A DNA stretch of 64,000 nucleotides from Bacteroidales bacterium (GTDB lineage: Bacteria > Bacteroidota > Bacteroidia > Bacteroidales > Lentimicrobiaceae): the NCBI GenBank assembly GCA_016788045.1, contig JAEUTG010000046.1:1-64000 (forward strand), given 5' to 3'. Below are positions 50,854-59,683 of the stretch, piece by piece. Within the stretch, counting starts at the first letter, position 1; the number at the start of each line of letters is the position of its first letter. A program made the position numbers and the translations under genes. A model generated the notes under the pieces. It did not search any database, was not told the DNA's origin, and saw only the letters and a list, made by a program, of their open reading frames with translations.

Positions 50854-52197
50854 CTATTGTTCTGAAATAATGACTTCGTAGGAGGTCAGCCCCTGACGCT
50901 TTGTCTTTTTGGAAATACTCTTCCACCTGAGCCTCAGTGAATTGAAAAGTGGTCCTATGATTCTTTCCGGCAACAGATACAGGATCAGCCTGAACAAACG
51001 GGTTCTTCCGAAAAGAAATATAGCTGAAATTACCAGCTCTACAAGTACTCTTTTTATCCCGATAACTGCCGGTTTGTAGCCGAAGTCAGGGGCTTTCATT
51101 AAGAGCATTCTGCGCATCCGGTTCCTGATGTAACTTCCACGTTTCTTAAAATCAATCATATGCCCATGCATGGAATGAGCCGATTCAGCAGGGGCATCCT
51201 CCAGGCTAAGTATTCCCTGATGCTTCATTTCAGAAAGGATTGCCGTCATGGATTCGTTGCGGCTGACCACCACAGAAAATCCCTGCCCTTGTGATTCAAA
51301 TTCCGGCGACCACGCATCCCCGACAGCCAGGTCAGCAAATTCGTTGGCAAAATCCATGCTTTGTAACGAGGTATTGGTTACAAAGAAAGGAATCAGGAAA
51401 TTGTAATAAACCTTCGGTGACCGGAGAACCTTGCCCGACTCCGTCAGGATCTCCAGATATCCGGGCCATTCTCCGGCCCGCCATTTCAGTGAGCTTACCC
51501 TGTCGTGCCGTTTCACTCCATTGATGGTTTTAAAGGTAGTGATCGCCGCAGGATAAATGGCCGTTCCTGTATAAGGACCGAGGATATACCGGATGCTCAG
51601 AGCCTGCGGATGCCCCTTGTGCTGCAGATAGCGCAAAGCTGCCGACTGCTCTGGCAGACACGTAATGGCATATTTTTTCTCCGGATCAAGCTTGTGCAGG
51701 ACATCCAGTGTTGAAACCGGGATATAAACAGATTGAGATGCTGCCCTGATCGCTTCAGCAGTAGAAACGATAACCACCGAGGCTTTTTCCGGTTCCGGAA
51801 TTCCCTGGGTAACCACAATTGCTGAATCGATGCGGCCCGTTTCCAGCAGGGTAGTGAGTACGGCTGTAATCACACCGCCCGATGAACTGTTCCTTCTGAC
51901 CTGTTCATCCTTACAAAATCCAGTATAAACCCCGGAGATTGTTCCGGTAAGCCAGCTTTCCGGATATTTTCCGTAATGCGCCCTGTAAAGGGCCGGATAA
52001 TCAAGGCGGTGTCCGGCACAACAATGAAAAATATCATCAGGAATCCGGTGATCAGATGAAATCGATGGTCGCGGGCCGAGTGGGGTATCTTTCATAAAGG
52101 ACTTGCCAGAGTTATCAAGGCCTGCGCACAAACCACACCCCGTGCAGGTTCCGCTATCCGTAACTTTTCCGATAAATTCAGTTATCCTGTCCGGCAT
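50854..52197 (-). CDS. FrhB/FdhB-like iron-sulfur flavoprotein of glycan operon
   Basis: This 447-residue protein is of the coenzyme F420 hydrogenase/dehydrogenase beta-subunit type. GTCTGCGLCAGL near residue 20 supplies three cluster cysteines, RNSSSGGVITAVL is the family core, and ITCLPEQSAALRYL holds another Cys. A second domain follows (NEFADLAVGDAWSPEF). The last 90 residues include a hydrophobic helix (VLVELVISAIFLFGRT). Such proteins are also found beside polysaccharide and pyruvyl-transferase genes in bacteria without F420. Its electron donor is unknown. The gene is 8 bp after the glycosyltransferase gene. Confidence 0.8.
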   Translation of the reverse strand: MPDRITEFIGKVTDSGTCTGCGLCAGLDNSGKSFMKDTPLGPRPSISSDHRIPDDIFHCCAGHRLDYPALYRAHYGKYPESWLTGTISGVYTGFCKDEQVRRNSSSGGVITAVLTTLLETGRIDSAIVVTQGIPEPEKASVVIVSTAEAIRAASQSVYIPVSTLDVLHKLDPEKKYAITCLPEQSAALRYLQHKGHPQALSIRYILGPYTGTAIYPAAITTFKTINGVKRHDRVSSLKWRAGEWPGYLEILTESGKVLRSPKVYYNFLIPFFVTNTSLQSMDFANEFADLAVGDAWSPEFESQGQGFSVVVSRNESMTAILSEMKHQGILSLEDAPAESAHSMHGHMIDFKKRGSYIRNRMRRMLLMKAPDFGYKPAVIGIKRVLVELVISAIFLFGRTRLFRLILYLLPERIIGPLFNSLRLRWKSISKKTKRQGLTSYEVIISEQ

Positions 52198-52205
52198 CTG
52201 AAACG

Positions 52206-53810
52206 CTATTTCCTGGGAACGATTATACCGGCCTGTATCTGCTCTTCCATCCTGATTTCTGCCTGTTTTCGTATCAGACTTTCGTAACTGACATTCAATT
52301 CAATGGCTTTATTCTCCCACTCCTTCATTTTTGTACTATCACTCTTCAGTTCCTCTGCAATGTCTTTTTCAACTTTGGAAAGGATCTCTTCCCTGCTCAG
52401 TTTTCCGGTGTACCGCTGATCAATCACCGGAGTCGGGTATTCTCCCTTTCTGGCACTTTCATAATCAGGAAAAGAGAGCAGGTATTTTAACCTCGGGGAA
52501 GGGTGAAGTCGCATAAAGGAATCCCAGTAAGCTTCTTTGGTCATCGATACATAATGGATGGCTCCATGATAATGTTGCCGCAGCTGGAAGAGGTTGTGTG
52601 CAATAAAAATTCCTGCAATTAAAATACCGGTGATGAAACCAAGGGTTCTTCTTTTGCTGAACAGTGAAATGAAAACAGCGGCAAGCGGAATAGCCATAAT
52701 ACCGTAAGAGGCAACATAGGCACGCTGCCCGTAACTGCCTCCATACCACGGCAGACACCACGATGATATGATCCAGAGGTTGATCAGGAAATAAACCAGT
52801 ACCGGCCAGAAATACTCCCGGTATTTGCGATAGAGCAGGATAAAACCGGGCAGCAGTAACAACATTACCGGTGTATACAGCAACCATCCTTTGCGGTAGC
52901 TGAAAAGAGAAAGGAAAATCTGGGGATTTTCAAAAAAGAATCTGAAGCCGGCATCTTTGTAAGGGTTGTACATATAATGATCTGTAAAATGCTTCCAATA
53001 AAGCATCTGAGGCACCCAAACAAGAAATGCAAAAAACAATATAGTAAGAATCAACGGCCATTTTCTGAGAAAAAGCTGAATGTTGAATTTCAGTGCCCCG
53101 AAATTGCTGACTTTCCAGAGTATAAAAATAAGTGCAATGATCACGTCGGTTGGCCGGATCAGGGATATAAGCCCTGTAATCAGGCCCAGTAAAACCGAAT
53201 TGAGAAAACCGGGTTTTTCATGCCACCTGATTGTCAGGTAAAGAAAATAAACATTGAAAGCAAAGTTAAAAGCATGGGGCATCCCGGGTTCGTAAGTAAT
53301 ATAGTAAATCAGGTTGGTCGCCAGCACCAGGGTAACCAGAGTCAGGGCAGCGATGCGGTCGTCAAAGTATCTTGCCAGGATTTTTCGTAACAACAGCAGG
53401 GCTGTAATAGCGTAAAACAGGCAGGCTAGCATAATGGCGATACGGTAAGGCATCGAAAAACCGGTAGTCGGGTAGCCCATCCACTTCATCGGATAATGGA
53501 TTGCGAAAAAGAAAGGTGAGTAAGCAATGGCCATCCCCATGGTGTATGGATTGATGTTGTTGCCATTATCAACCGGTATGCTGTAAACATAGTCCTTCAT
53601 GATGGGGAAACTCTCCGCATCAAAGCGGTAATCCATCTGATCGTAGATAAATGTCAGGGGCAGGTAAGCATAATAATTGCTGGCATCACTGTCGATAATC
53701 CTGTGGGGGTTCTCATAAAATTTCAGACTAAGTGTTTGATATATAATTACATATAAGATAATTGCAAAAGCCAGATTACTCCAGCTGAAAAACTTTCCTG
53801 TCTTGATCAT
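52206..53810 (-). CDS. Polytopic glycosyltransferase-like membrane protein (GT-C fold)
   Basis: This 534-residue membrane protein has about ten helices and an early periplasmic loop with DSDASNYYAYLPLTFIYDQM, an acidic pair typical of GT-C enzymes (GT39/PMT, ArnT type) that use polyprenyl-linked sugars. The last 100 residues are charged and soluble (RYTGKLSREEILSKVEKDIA). It is the first gene of the operon ending at 47889. It would transfer sugars outside the inner membrane. No close named family was recognised. Confidence 0.75.
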   Translation of the reverse strand: MIKTGKFFSWSNLAFAIILYVIIYQTLSLKFYENPHRIIDSDASNYYAYLPLTFIYDQMDYRFDAESFPIMKDYVYSIPVDNGNNINPYTMGMAIAYSPFFFAIHYPMKWMGYPTTGFSMPYRIAIMLACLFYAITALLLLRKILARYFDDRIAALTLVTLVLATNLIYYITYEPGMPHAFNFAFNVYFLYLTIRWHEKPGFLNSVLLGLITGLISLIRPTDVIIALIFILWKVSNFGALKFNIQLFLRKWPLILTILFFAFLVWVPQMLYWKHFTDHYMYNPYKDAGFRFFFENPQIFLSLFSYRKGWLLYTPVMLLLLPGFILLYRKYREYFWPVLVYFLINLWIISSWCLPWYGGSYGQRAYVASYGIMAIPLAAVFISLFSKRRTLGFITGILIAGIFIAHNLFQLRQHYHGAIHYVSMTKEAYWDSFMRLHPSPRLKYLLSFPDYESARKGEYPTPVIDQRYTGKLSREEILSKVEKDIAEELKSDSTKMKEWENKAIELNVSYESLIRKQAEIRMEEQIQAGIIVPRK

Positions 53811-54079
53811 CTTGTATTATACCTGTTTTACCTGTGACAAAGTTAAATAGAAAAAATTACAGGATGCACTTAAAAACCGTATAATTGATGCGACAGACCA
53901 ATCTAAACAGGGCTTTTCAACGCTGAAGCGTTTACTCCTCCAACCCTCCATTCTTTCTGCCTGAGCTCATATCTGCTCCGGGAACCAGGGTTGCAGAAGT
54001 GTCGGTGAGTACAACGTTGACAATAGAAATATTTTATAAATAATTTATAATCTATCAATTAGCTTCATTATTTAAGCCC
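53811..54079. other. Intergenic region before the glycan operon
   Basis: This 269-bp stretch has no gene. It must hold the promoter of the glycan operon on the minus strand, but no full TTG-N19-TAnnTTTG match was found by eye. Confidence 0.4.
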
Positions 54080-54496
54080 TCAATCCCATTTAATATCTTT
54101 CAGGATGGCTGGTCCATACCAGGGGTGAATCTCCATTACCAGCCTGCCGGCCTGAACCGCAGGATCCTGATTGGTTAATGCTTCTGCTTCCTCTCTGGAA
54201 GCGACATTAAATATGAAAATACCCCTCAGCTCACCATTGTCAAGAAATGGACCTGCAAGCACAAGTTTTTTTTCAGCCGCCATTTTCATGATGTGCCCCA
54301 TGTGAGCTTCCTGAATTTTAGCGGCTGTAGCGGAATCGTGATCCCTTACCGGCCCGCTTTTCAACATGGCCATATAGTAAACGGTCATCTTATCCGGATC
54401 CGGTGCTGCTGACTTATTTTCAGTCTGGCCTGACAAGTCAGTGGATGTGAGCAGGCAAAAAATAGCAACAATACCCGCGGAGAGGAGATTTTTCAT
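54080..54496 (-). CDS. Exported YciI-like protein
   Basis: About 138 residues from the ATG at 54496. It has a signal peptide (LLSAGIVAIFCLLTSTDLSG), which is unusual for YciI-type proteins as these are normally cytosolic. The YciI domain fills the rest: MTVYYMAMLKSGPVRDHD, QEAHMGHIMKMAAEKKLVLA and GPFLDNGELRGIFIFNV, ending HPWYGPAILKD. The conserved His and Asp of the fold are present in AHMGH and DNGELRG. The role is unknown. Confidence 0.8.
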   Translation of the reverse strand: MKNLLSAGIVAIFCLLTSTDLSGQTENKSAAPDPDKMTVYYMAMLKSGPVRDHDSATAAKIQEAHMGHIMKMAAEKKLVLAGPFLDNGELRGIFIFNVASREEAEALTNQDPAVQAGRLVMEIHPWYGPAILKDIKWD

Positions 54497-54618
54497 AATA
54501 CCCTTTTTCAGAATAAACACCGTTTGTAAGATAATGTTTTGTAGGGTGTTTCCTGGAAGAGAGCCTGTTAACTATTTTATATTTAAACTTCCTGCACCGG
54601 ATTAACCGATGCTTGTTT

Positions 54619-56523
54619 TCATGACTCTTTTCTGATTACTTTTCTGATTTCCCTGATTAACTCCGAACTTCGAATTGGCTTGGGAACATAGCCATCGCAC
54701 CCTGCCTCAAAACAAAGTTCTTTATCCCCATCCATTGCATAAGCGGTGGTTGCAATTACCGGGATAACGGGGTTATTCTTTTTAATTATCCGGGTTGCTT
54801 CAAGCCCGTTAATATCCGGCATTTTGATATCCATCAGTATCAGATGGATGTTGTTGTTCTTTTCGAGTATATCCAACACCTGCCGGCCTGTTTCAGCATG
54901 AAGCAGGGAAGCGCCGCTGGGAATCAGCAGTCGCTTGATGTAGGCGTAATTGGTCTGATCATCTTCTGCTATCAGGAAAGTTAAGGCCGAATAATCCGGA
55001 ATTTCAAGGGCACGGGTAATTCCCTCTTCCTTGATTCTAACCGGAAACGATAGGGTGAAAACCGACCCCTGTGGTTCATTTTTCCTCACGGAAATAACAC
55101 CTCCAAGCAACTCAACATATGCCCGGCAGATTGCAAGTCCCAGACCATTGCCGCCATGACGACGGCTGAGGGATTCATCAACCTGCCTGAACGGCTCAAA
55201 AATATTCTGCATCTCTTCCTGAGGGATTCCGATACCAGTATCGGAAACCGCTATTTCAAGCTGCGAATCTTTACGGCTCACATTGAGGTCTATCGATCCG
55301 GAAGTAGTGAATTTCAATGCATTGTCGAGGAGGTGGGTAACCGAAAGCCTGATTTTCTGGTCATCAGAGATAACAAGCAGTTTCTCATGGAAAGCATCGT
55401 AGTTAAGATGAAATTCCAATCCCGCTTTTAATGCCAGGGGTGTGTACTGAAATTCGATATCCAGTAATAATTCATTCAAGCCAAACTCTTTATAGTTGAT
55501 GCTCAGTTGTTCTGTTTCAATCTTCGAGATTTCAATGATATCCGAAATAATCTTCAGCAACTGGTTTGAATTGTCCATGATGGTTTCAACATACTCCTTT
55601 TTCGACTCATCATCCAGGTAAGGATCGAGCAGTAATTCAGCAAACCCGACAATTCCGTTCATGGGGGTTCTTACTTCATGACTCAGGTTCGAAAGGAAAG
55701 CGGATTTCAGTCTGTCGCTCTCTTCTGCTTTTTCCTTGGCTTTCAGCAGCTCATTCTCAGCTTTTTTGCGGTCAGAAATATCCAGAACCATTCCCGTAAT
55801 GATTCCTTCCTGTATAGATGCTCCGATCAGTACATCTTTCTGTTCTCCAAACCGGGTTACAAACGACGTTTCAAAATCGGTAACAGATTTCTGTTCGGTT
55901 ACCATTTCAATTAGTTCGGTCTCCTCGTCTTCGTAGACAAAGATACTCCGCATATCGTTGTTGAGAAGCTCCTGTTGACCGGAATAGGAGAGCAATCTGG
56001 CGAAGGCCGTATTTACATAAACCAGCTTTCCTTGCAGGCTTGTCTGAAATATCCCGGCAGGGGAGTGTTCTACAAGGTTTCTGTACCTGATCTCTGAATC
56101 AATCAGGGCTTTCTCGGCTTTGTCCTTATCGCGGCGTATCGAATTGCGCGAAATCACATCCTTCACAGCAAATGGCAATCTTCTGTACTGGTCCTTGAGC
56201 ACATAATCTGCGGCTCCGGCTTTCATACAAGTAACCGCTGTTTCTTCGTTGATTGAACCGGTTGTGATGATTACCGGCACATCAGGAAATTCTTCAAGTA
56301 CTTTTTTGAGTACATATAAGCCATCAAATTCAGGAAGGAAAAAATCAGAAATGATGATGTCCGGGTTATAAGTTCCGAGAAGCCTGTCAAAGTCATTTTT
56401 TTTATCAGTACACTGACTTTCATACAATATTCCGGCATTCCGGAGCTCCCTTTCTGCAAGGTGGAGGTCTAATACATTGTCTTCAACAAATAATATTCTG
56501 ATAGCCTGATGCGAACCCTCCAT
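54619..56523 (-). CDS. Hybrid sensor histidine kinase (REC-PAS-HisKA-HATPase-REC)
   Basis: This 634-residue soluble kinase has a receiver first (acidic pair in FVEDN, Asp60 in IIISDFFLPEFDG), a PAS domain (about 145-255), HisKA with His282 in LSNLSHEVRTPMNG, and HATPase with LLDNALKFTTSG, DTGIGIP and HGGNGLGLAI. A second receiver (about 515-630, Asp565 in LILMDIKMPD) ends it. No membrane helix is present. It should take up phosphate in its N-terminal receiver from another kinase, or sense a ligand via PAS, and pass it to an unknown regulator. It stands alone between yciI and clpC. Confidence 0.92.
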   Translation of the reverse strand: MEGSHQAIRILFVEDNVLDLHLAERELRNAGILYESQCTDKKNDFDRLLGTYNPDIIISDFFLPEFDGLYVLKKVLEEFPDVPVIITTGSINEETAVTCMKAGAADYVLKDQYRRLPFAVKDVISRNSIRRDKDKAEKALIDSEIRYRNLVEHSPAGIFQTSLQGKLVYVNTAFARLLSYSGQQELLNNDMRSIFVYEDEETELIEMVTEQKSVTDFETSFVTRFGEQKDVLIGASIQEGIITGMVLDISDRKKAENELLKAKEKAEESDRLKSAFLSNLSHEVRTPMNGIVGFAELLLDPYLDDESKKEYVETIMDNSNQLLKIISDIIEISKIETEQLSINYKEFGLNELLLDIEFQYTPLALKAGLEFHLNYDAFHEKLLVISDDQKIRLSVTHLLDNALKFTTSGSIDLNVSRKDSQLEIAVSDTGIGIPQEEMQNIFEPFRQVDESLSRRHGGNGLGLAICRAYVELLGGVISVRKNEPQGSVFTLSFPVRIKEEGITRALEIPDYSALTFLIAEDDQTNYAYIKRLLIPSGASLLHAETGRQVLDILEKNNNIHLILMDIKMPDINGLEATRIIKKNNPVIPVIATTAYAMDGDKELCFEAGCDGYVPKPIRSSELIREIRKVIRKES

Positions 56524-56748
56524 TGCCTGTTTATGTTAATTTGCAATAAGATAACAGTTCGGTATAGTATGCCTGTTACTGGTATAAATGATGTATTCTT
56601 TCACTGCAGGACTAACAGATATTCCATCGAAAACACATTAATCCGGTCCGGGTTTTTAAAATAGCGCTGCAGATGAATTGATAAATATACGAAATAATCT
56701 GATAAAATCAATACATCATTTCTATAAAATTAAAATATAGATACAAGA

Positions 56749-56786
56749 AAAGCGGGAAGATGGCCAATTGGGTCTCTTCCCGCTTT
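56749..56786 (-). terminator. Terminator of clpC
   Basis: AAAGCGGGAAGA (56749-56760) pairs with TCTTCCCGCTTT (56775-56786), a perfect 12-bp stem, 20 bp after the clpC stop on the minus strand. Confidence 0.8.
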
Positions 56787-56805
56787 GATTAAGGCATGAC
56801 TATTC

Positions 56806-59352
56806 TCAGATAGTGATCTCGGGATGGGTCTCCGGCTTGGTAATACTGATGGTCAGTTCCGCATCATTTTCGGTATAGTCAATCAGTATCAGGTCACCTT
56901 CACTCAGCTTCGATTTGATTATCTCCTCGGCCAGGGCATCCTCTATGTATTTCTGAATAGCGCGTTTCAGCGGTCTGGCACCGAACTGTGAATCCCAGCC
57001 TTTTTCTACAATAAAATCCTTGGCGCTTGTTGATACTTCCATTTTATATCCCATATCAGCAATTCTCTTGAAGAGATTCTTGAGCTCAATGTCGATGATT
57101 TTATGAATATCATCCCTTTCAAGTGAATCGAAAATGATCACATCATCAATTCTGTTGAGGAATTCCGGGGCAAAAGATCTCTTCAGGGCGTTTTCTATTA
57201 CTCCCTGGGCAAAGGCAGAAGTGCCAGAAAGCTTGGCATTGGTAGAGAAACCTACTCCCTGTCCGAAATCCTTCAACTGTCGCGAACCTATATTGGAGGT
57301 CATAATAACAATGGTGTTCTTGAAGTCGACCTTACGGCCAAGGCTATCTGTAAGTATGCCATCATCAAGCACCTGAAGCAGGATGTGAAATATATCCGGG
57401 TGGGCTTTCTCAATTTCATCAAGCAGCACAATGGAGTAAGGCTTGCGCCTCACTTTCTCGGTCAGCTGCCCGCCTTCTTCGTACCCTACATAACCCGGAG
57501 GTGCTCCCACAAGCCGTGAAACAGCAAATTTCTCCATGTATTCGCTCATGTCAATCCTTACCAGGGTATCTTCTGAATCAAACAGGTACCTTGCCAGCAC
57601 TTTGGCCAGGTGGGTTTTACCTACTCCGGTAGGACCCAGGAAGATGAAAGTTCCGATGGGTTTGTTCGGATCTTTGAGTCCGGCGCGGTTCCTGCGGATG
57701 GCTTTCACCACCTTTTTTATGGCTTCATCCTGTCCGATGACGCTGCCGGCAAGATCGGTCTCCATACTGATAAGCTTGTCGCTCTCGTTCTGGGCAATAC
57801 GCTGTACGGGAACTCCCGTCATCATGGCAACCACCTCAGCAACATTCTCTTCACTCACTTCAACCCGGTTAATTTTTGATTCTTCTTCCCAACGGCGTTT
57901 CGCTGATTCAAGTTCAATCATCAGTTTTCGTTCCGAGTCACGGTATTTGGCAGCTTCCTCAAATTTCTGACTGTGAATCGCCTTGTTTTTAAGTTTTTTC
58001 ACGTCCTCAATACGGCTTTCGAGCTCAAGAATTTCGACCGGTACCTGCATATTGGTAATGTGTACACGGGCGCCGGCTTCATCCAGGGCATCAATGGCCT
58101 TGTCGGGAAGATAGCGGTCGCTCAGGTAACGGTTGGTAAGCGTAACACAGGCCTTAATGGCATCAGGTGCGTATTTCACAAGATGATGATCCTCATATTT
58201 TTCTTTGATGTTGTTCAGAATCTCAACTGTTTCTTCAACCGAAGTAGGATCAACCAATATCTTCTGGAACCTGCGCTCGAGGGCTCCGTCCTTCTCGATA
58301 TACTGACGGTATTCATCCAGGGTAGTTGCCCCGATGCACTGGATTTCTCCCCGGGCGAGGGCCGGTTTGAACATGTTGGATGCATCCAGCGATCCTGAGG
58401 CATTGCCCGCTCCGACAATGGTGTGTATCTCATCAATAAAAAGGATGATGTCGCGGTTTTTCTCCAGTTCATTGAGTACAGCTTTCATCCGTTCTTCAAA
58501 CTGGCCACGGTATTTCGTACCGGCAACCAGGGATGCAAGGTCCAGCGTAAAGATTCGTTTGTTAAACAATACCCTCGATACCTTTCGGGCAATGATACGC
58601 AGCGCAAGGCCTTCAGCAATGGCTGACTTTCCGACTCCAGGTTCTCCGATCAGAATGGGGTTGTTTTTCTTCCTGCGGCTCAGAATCTGGGCGATGCGCT
58701 CCAGCTCCTTTTCCCTCCCGACAATGGGGTCAAGCCTGCCTTCTTCAGCGGCTTTGGTTAAATCGCGCCCAAAATTATCGAGAACCGGTGTTTTTGACTT
58801 GGAATCAGCCGGTTTACGGGCACCACCACTGAATCCCCTGCCTTCCTCAGGCTCGTCCTCTGATGAACTGCCCGGCAGCTCATCGTGCGGTGTTTCGTGG
58901 GTTGATTGCTCTTCGTTGCTGATAATCGACTTCAGTTCATCCCTCACGGCATCATAATCAACTCCATATTTGTTGAGGGTACTGGTTACCAGGTTGTCTT
59001 CGTCTTTCAGAATTGCGAGTAATAAATGTTCTGTACCGATGAGTTCACTGTTAAACATTTTTGCTTCAAGATAAGTGAGTTTCAGGGCCCGCTCTGCCTG
59101 CTTGACCAATGGCAGGTTTTCTGCCGATTTGTCACGTTTTGCAGAACTGCAAACGGCAGATTCGATGGTCCGCCTTACTTCATTGGTATCAACATTCAAC
59201 AGGTTCAGTATCTGTATGGCCATACCTTCTCCCTCACGTATGATTCCCAGAAGCAAATGTTCGACACCTATATAATCATTGCCCAGCCTGAGCGATTCCT
59301 CACGGCTGTAGGTTAAAACATCCTTAACACGCTGAGAAAACTTTGCTTCCAT
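56806..59352 (-). CDS. clpC: ClpC ATP-dependent protease unfoldase
   Basis: About 848 residues from the ATG at 59352 (MEAKFSQRVKDVLTY); the frame extends to 59406. An AAA+ unfoldase that feeds ClpP. It has the Clp_N double repeat (residues about 1-140), AAA1 with GEPGVGKSAIAEGLA, a UVR/middle coiled coil (QKFEEAAKYRDSERKL), then AAA2 with GPTGVGKTHLAKVLA and the hallmark pore stretch GYVGYEEGG. The final 80 residues form the D2-small domain (FGARPLKRAIQKYIEDALAE). The middle UVR motif distinguishes it from ClpA and ClpB. clpP is not in the window. A promoter is found upstream. Confidence 0.95.
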   Translation of the reverse strand: MEAKFSQRVKDVLTYSREESLRLGNDYIGVEHLLLGIIREGEGMAIQILNLLNVDTNEVRRTIESAVCSSAKRDKSAENLPLVKQAERALKLTYLEAKMFNSELIGTEHLLLAILKDEDNLVTSTLNKYGVDYDAVRDELKSIISNEEQSTHETPHDELPGSSSEDEPEEGRGFSGGARKPADSKSKTPVLDNFGRDLTKAAEEGRLDPIVGREKELERIAQILSRRKKNNPILIGEPGVGKSAIAEGLALRIIARKVSRVLFNKRIFTLDLASLVAGTKYRGQFEERMKAVLNELEKNRDIILFIDEIHTIVGAGNASGSLDASNMFKPALARGEIQCIGATTLDEYRQYIEKDGALERRFQKILVDPTSVEETVEILNNIKEKYEDHHLVKYAPDAIKACVTLTNRYLSDRYLPDKAIDALDEAGARVHITNMQVPVEILELESRIEDVKKLKNKAIHSQKFEEAAKYRDSERKLMIELESAKRRWEEESKINRVEVSEENVAEVVAMMTGVPVQRIAQNESDKLISMETDLAGSVIGQDEAIKKVVKAIRRNRAGLKDPNKPIGTFIFLGPTGVGKTHLAKVLARYLFDSEDTLVRIDMSEYMEKFAVSRLVGAPPGYVGYEEGGQLTEKVRRKPYSIVLLDEIEKAHPDIFHILLQVLDDGILTDSLGRKVDFKNTIVIMTSNIGSRQLKDFGQGVGFSTNAKLSGTSAFAQGVIENALKRSFAPEFLNRIDDVIIFDSLERDDIHKIIDIELKNLFKRIADMGYKMEVSTSAKDFIVEKGWDSQFGARPLKRAIQKYIEDALAEEIIKSKLSEGDLILIDYTENDAELTISITKPETHPEITI

Positions 59353-59452
59353 TTCTTTAGTTTTGTTAGTTTGTTGAGCCTGAACTTCCGTCCAGCTTTT
59401 CCCCATACCAGTCTATAACAACCAGTATCATCTATTGTTTTTAAGCATATAT

Positions 59453-59483
59453 CAAAGTTACGACTTTAATCAGCCAATATCAA
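59453..59483 (-). promoter_or_regulatory. Promoter of clpC
   Basis: On the minus strand TTG (59481-59483), a 20-bp spacer and TAACTTTG (59453-59460) give a full Bacteroidota match, about 100 bp before the ATG. Confidence 0.65.
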
Positions 59484-59606
59484 CACGCTGCTGATTTTGG
59501 TTCAGTAAAATTGACAATAAAACCCAAAATCAAATACAATGCCGCAATCCATTTCTTAACAAGACGTTGTTAGTAAGTTGATGATTAAGTCCTGTTTTCA
59601 AAACCA

Positions 59607-59633
59607 TTGGTAGCAAAAAAAAATGTACCTTCG
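59607..59633 (+). promoter_or_regulatory. Possible promoter of gyrA
   Basis: TTG at 59607-59609 and TACCTTCG at 59626-59633, which differs from TAnnTTTG at one position and has a 16-bp spacer. It lies 51 bp before the ATG. Confidence 0.4.
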
Positions 59634-59683
59634 TATCCCTTTAATGACTACATTGTTTCTTTTAAAACTTACTGGGTTAAGTA

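Larger units (their letters stand above)
59353..59683. other. Divergent intergenic region between clpC and gyrA
   Basis: This 331-bp stretch carries the promoters for the two divergent genes (59453-59483 leftward, 59607-59633 rightward). No gene is seen in it. Confidence 0.6.
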
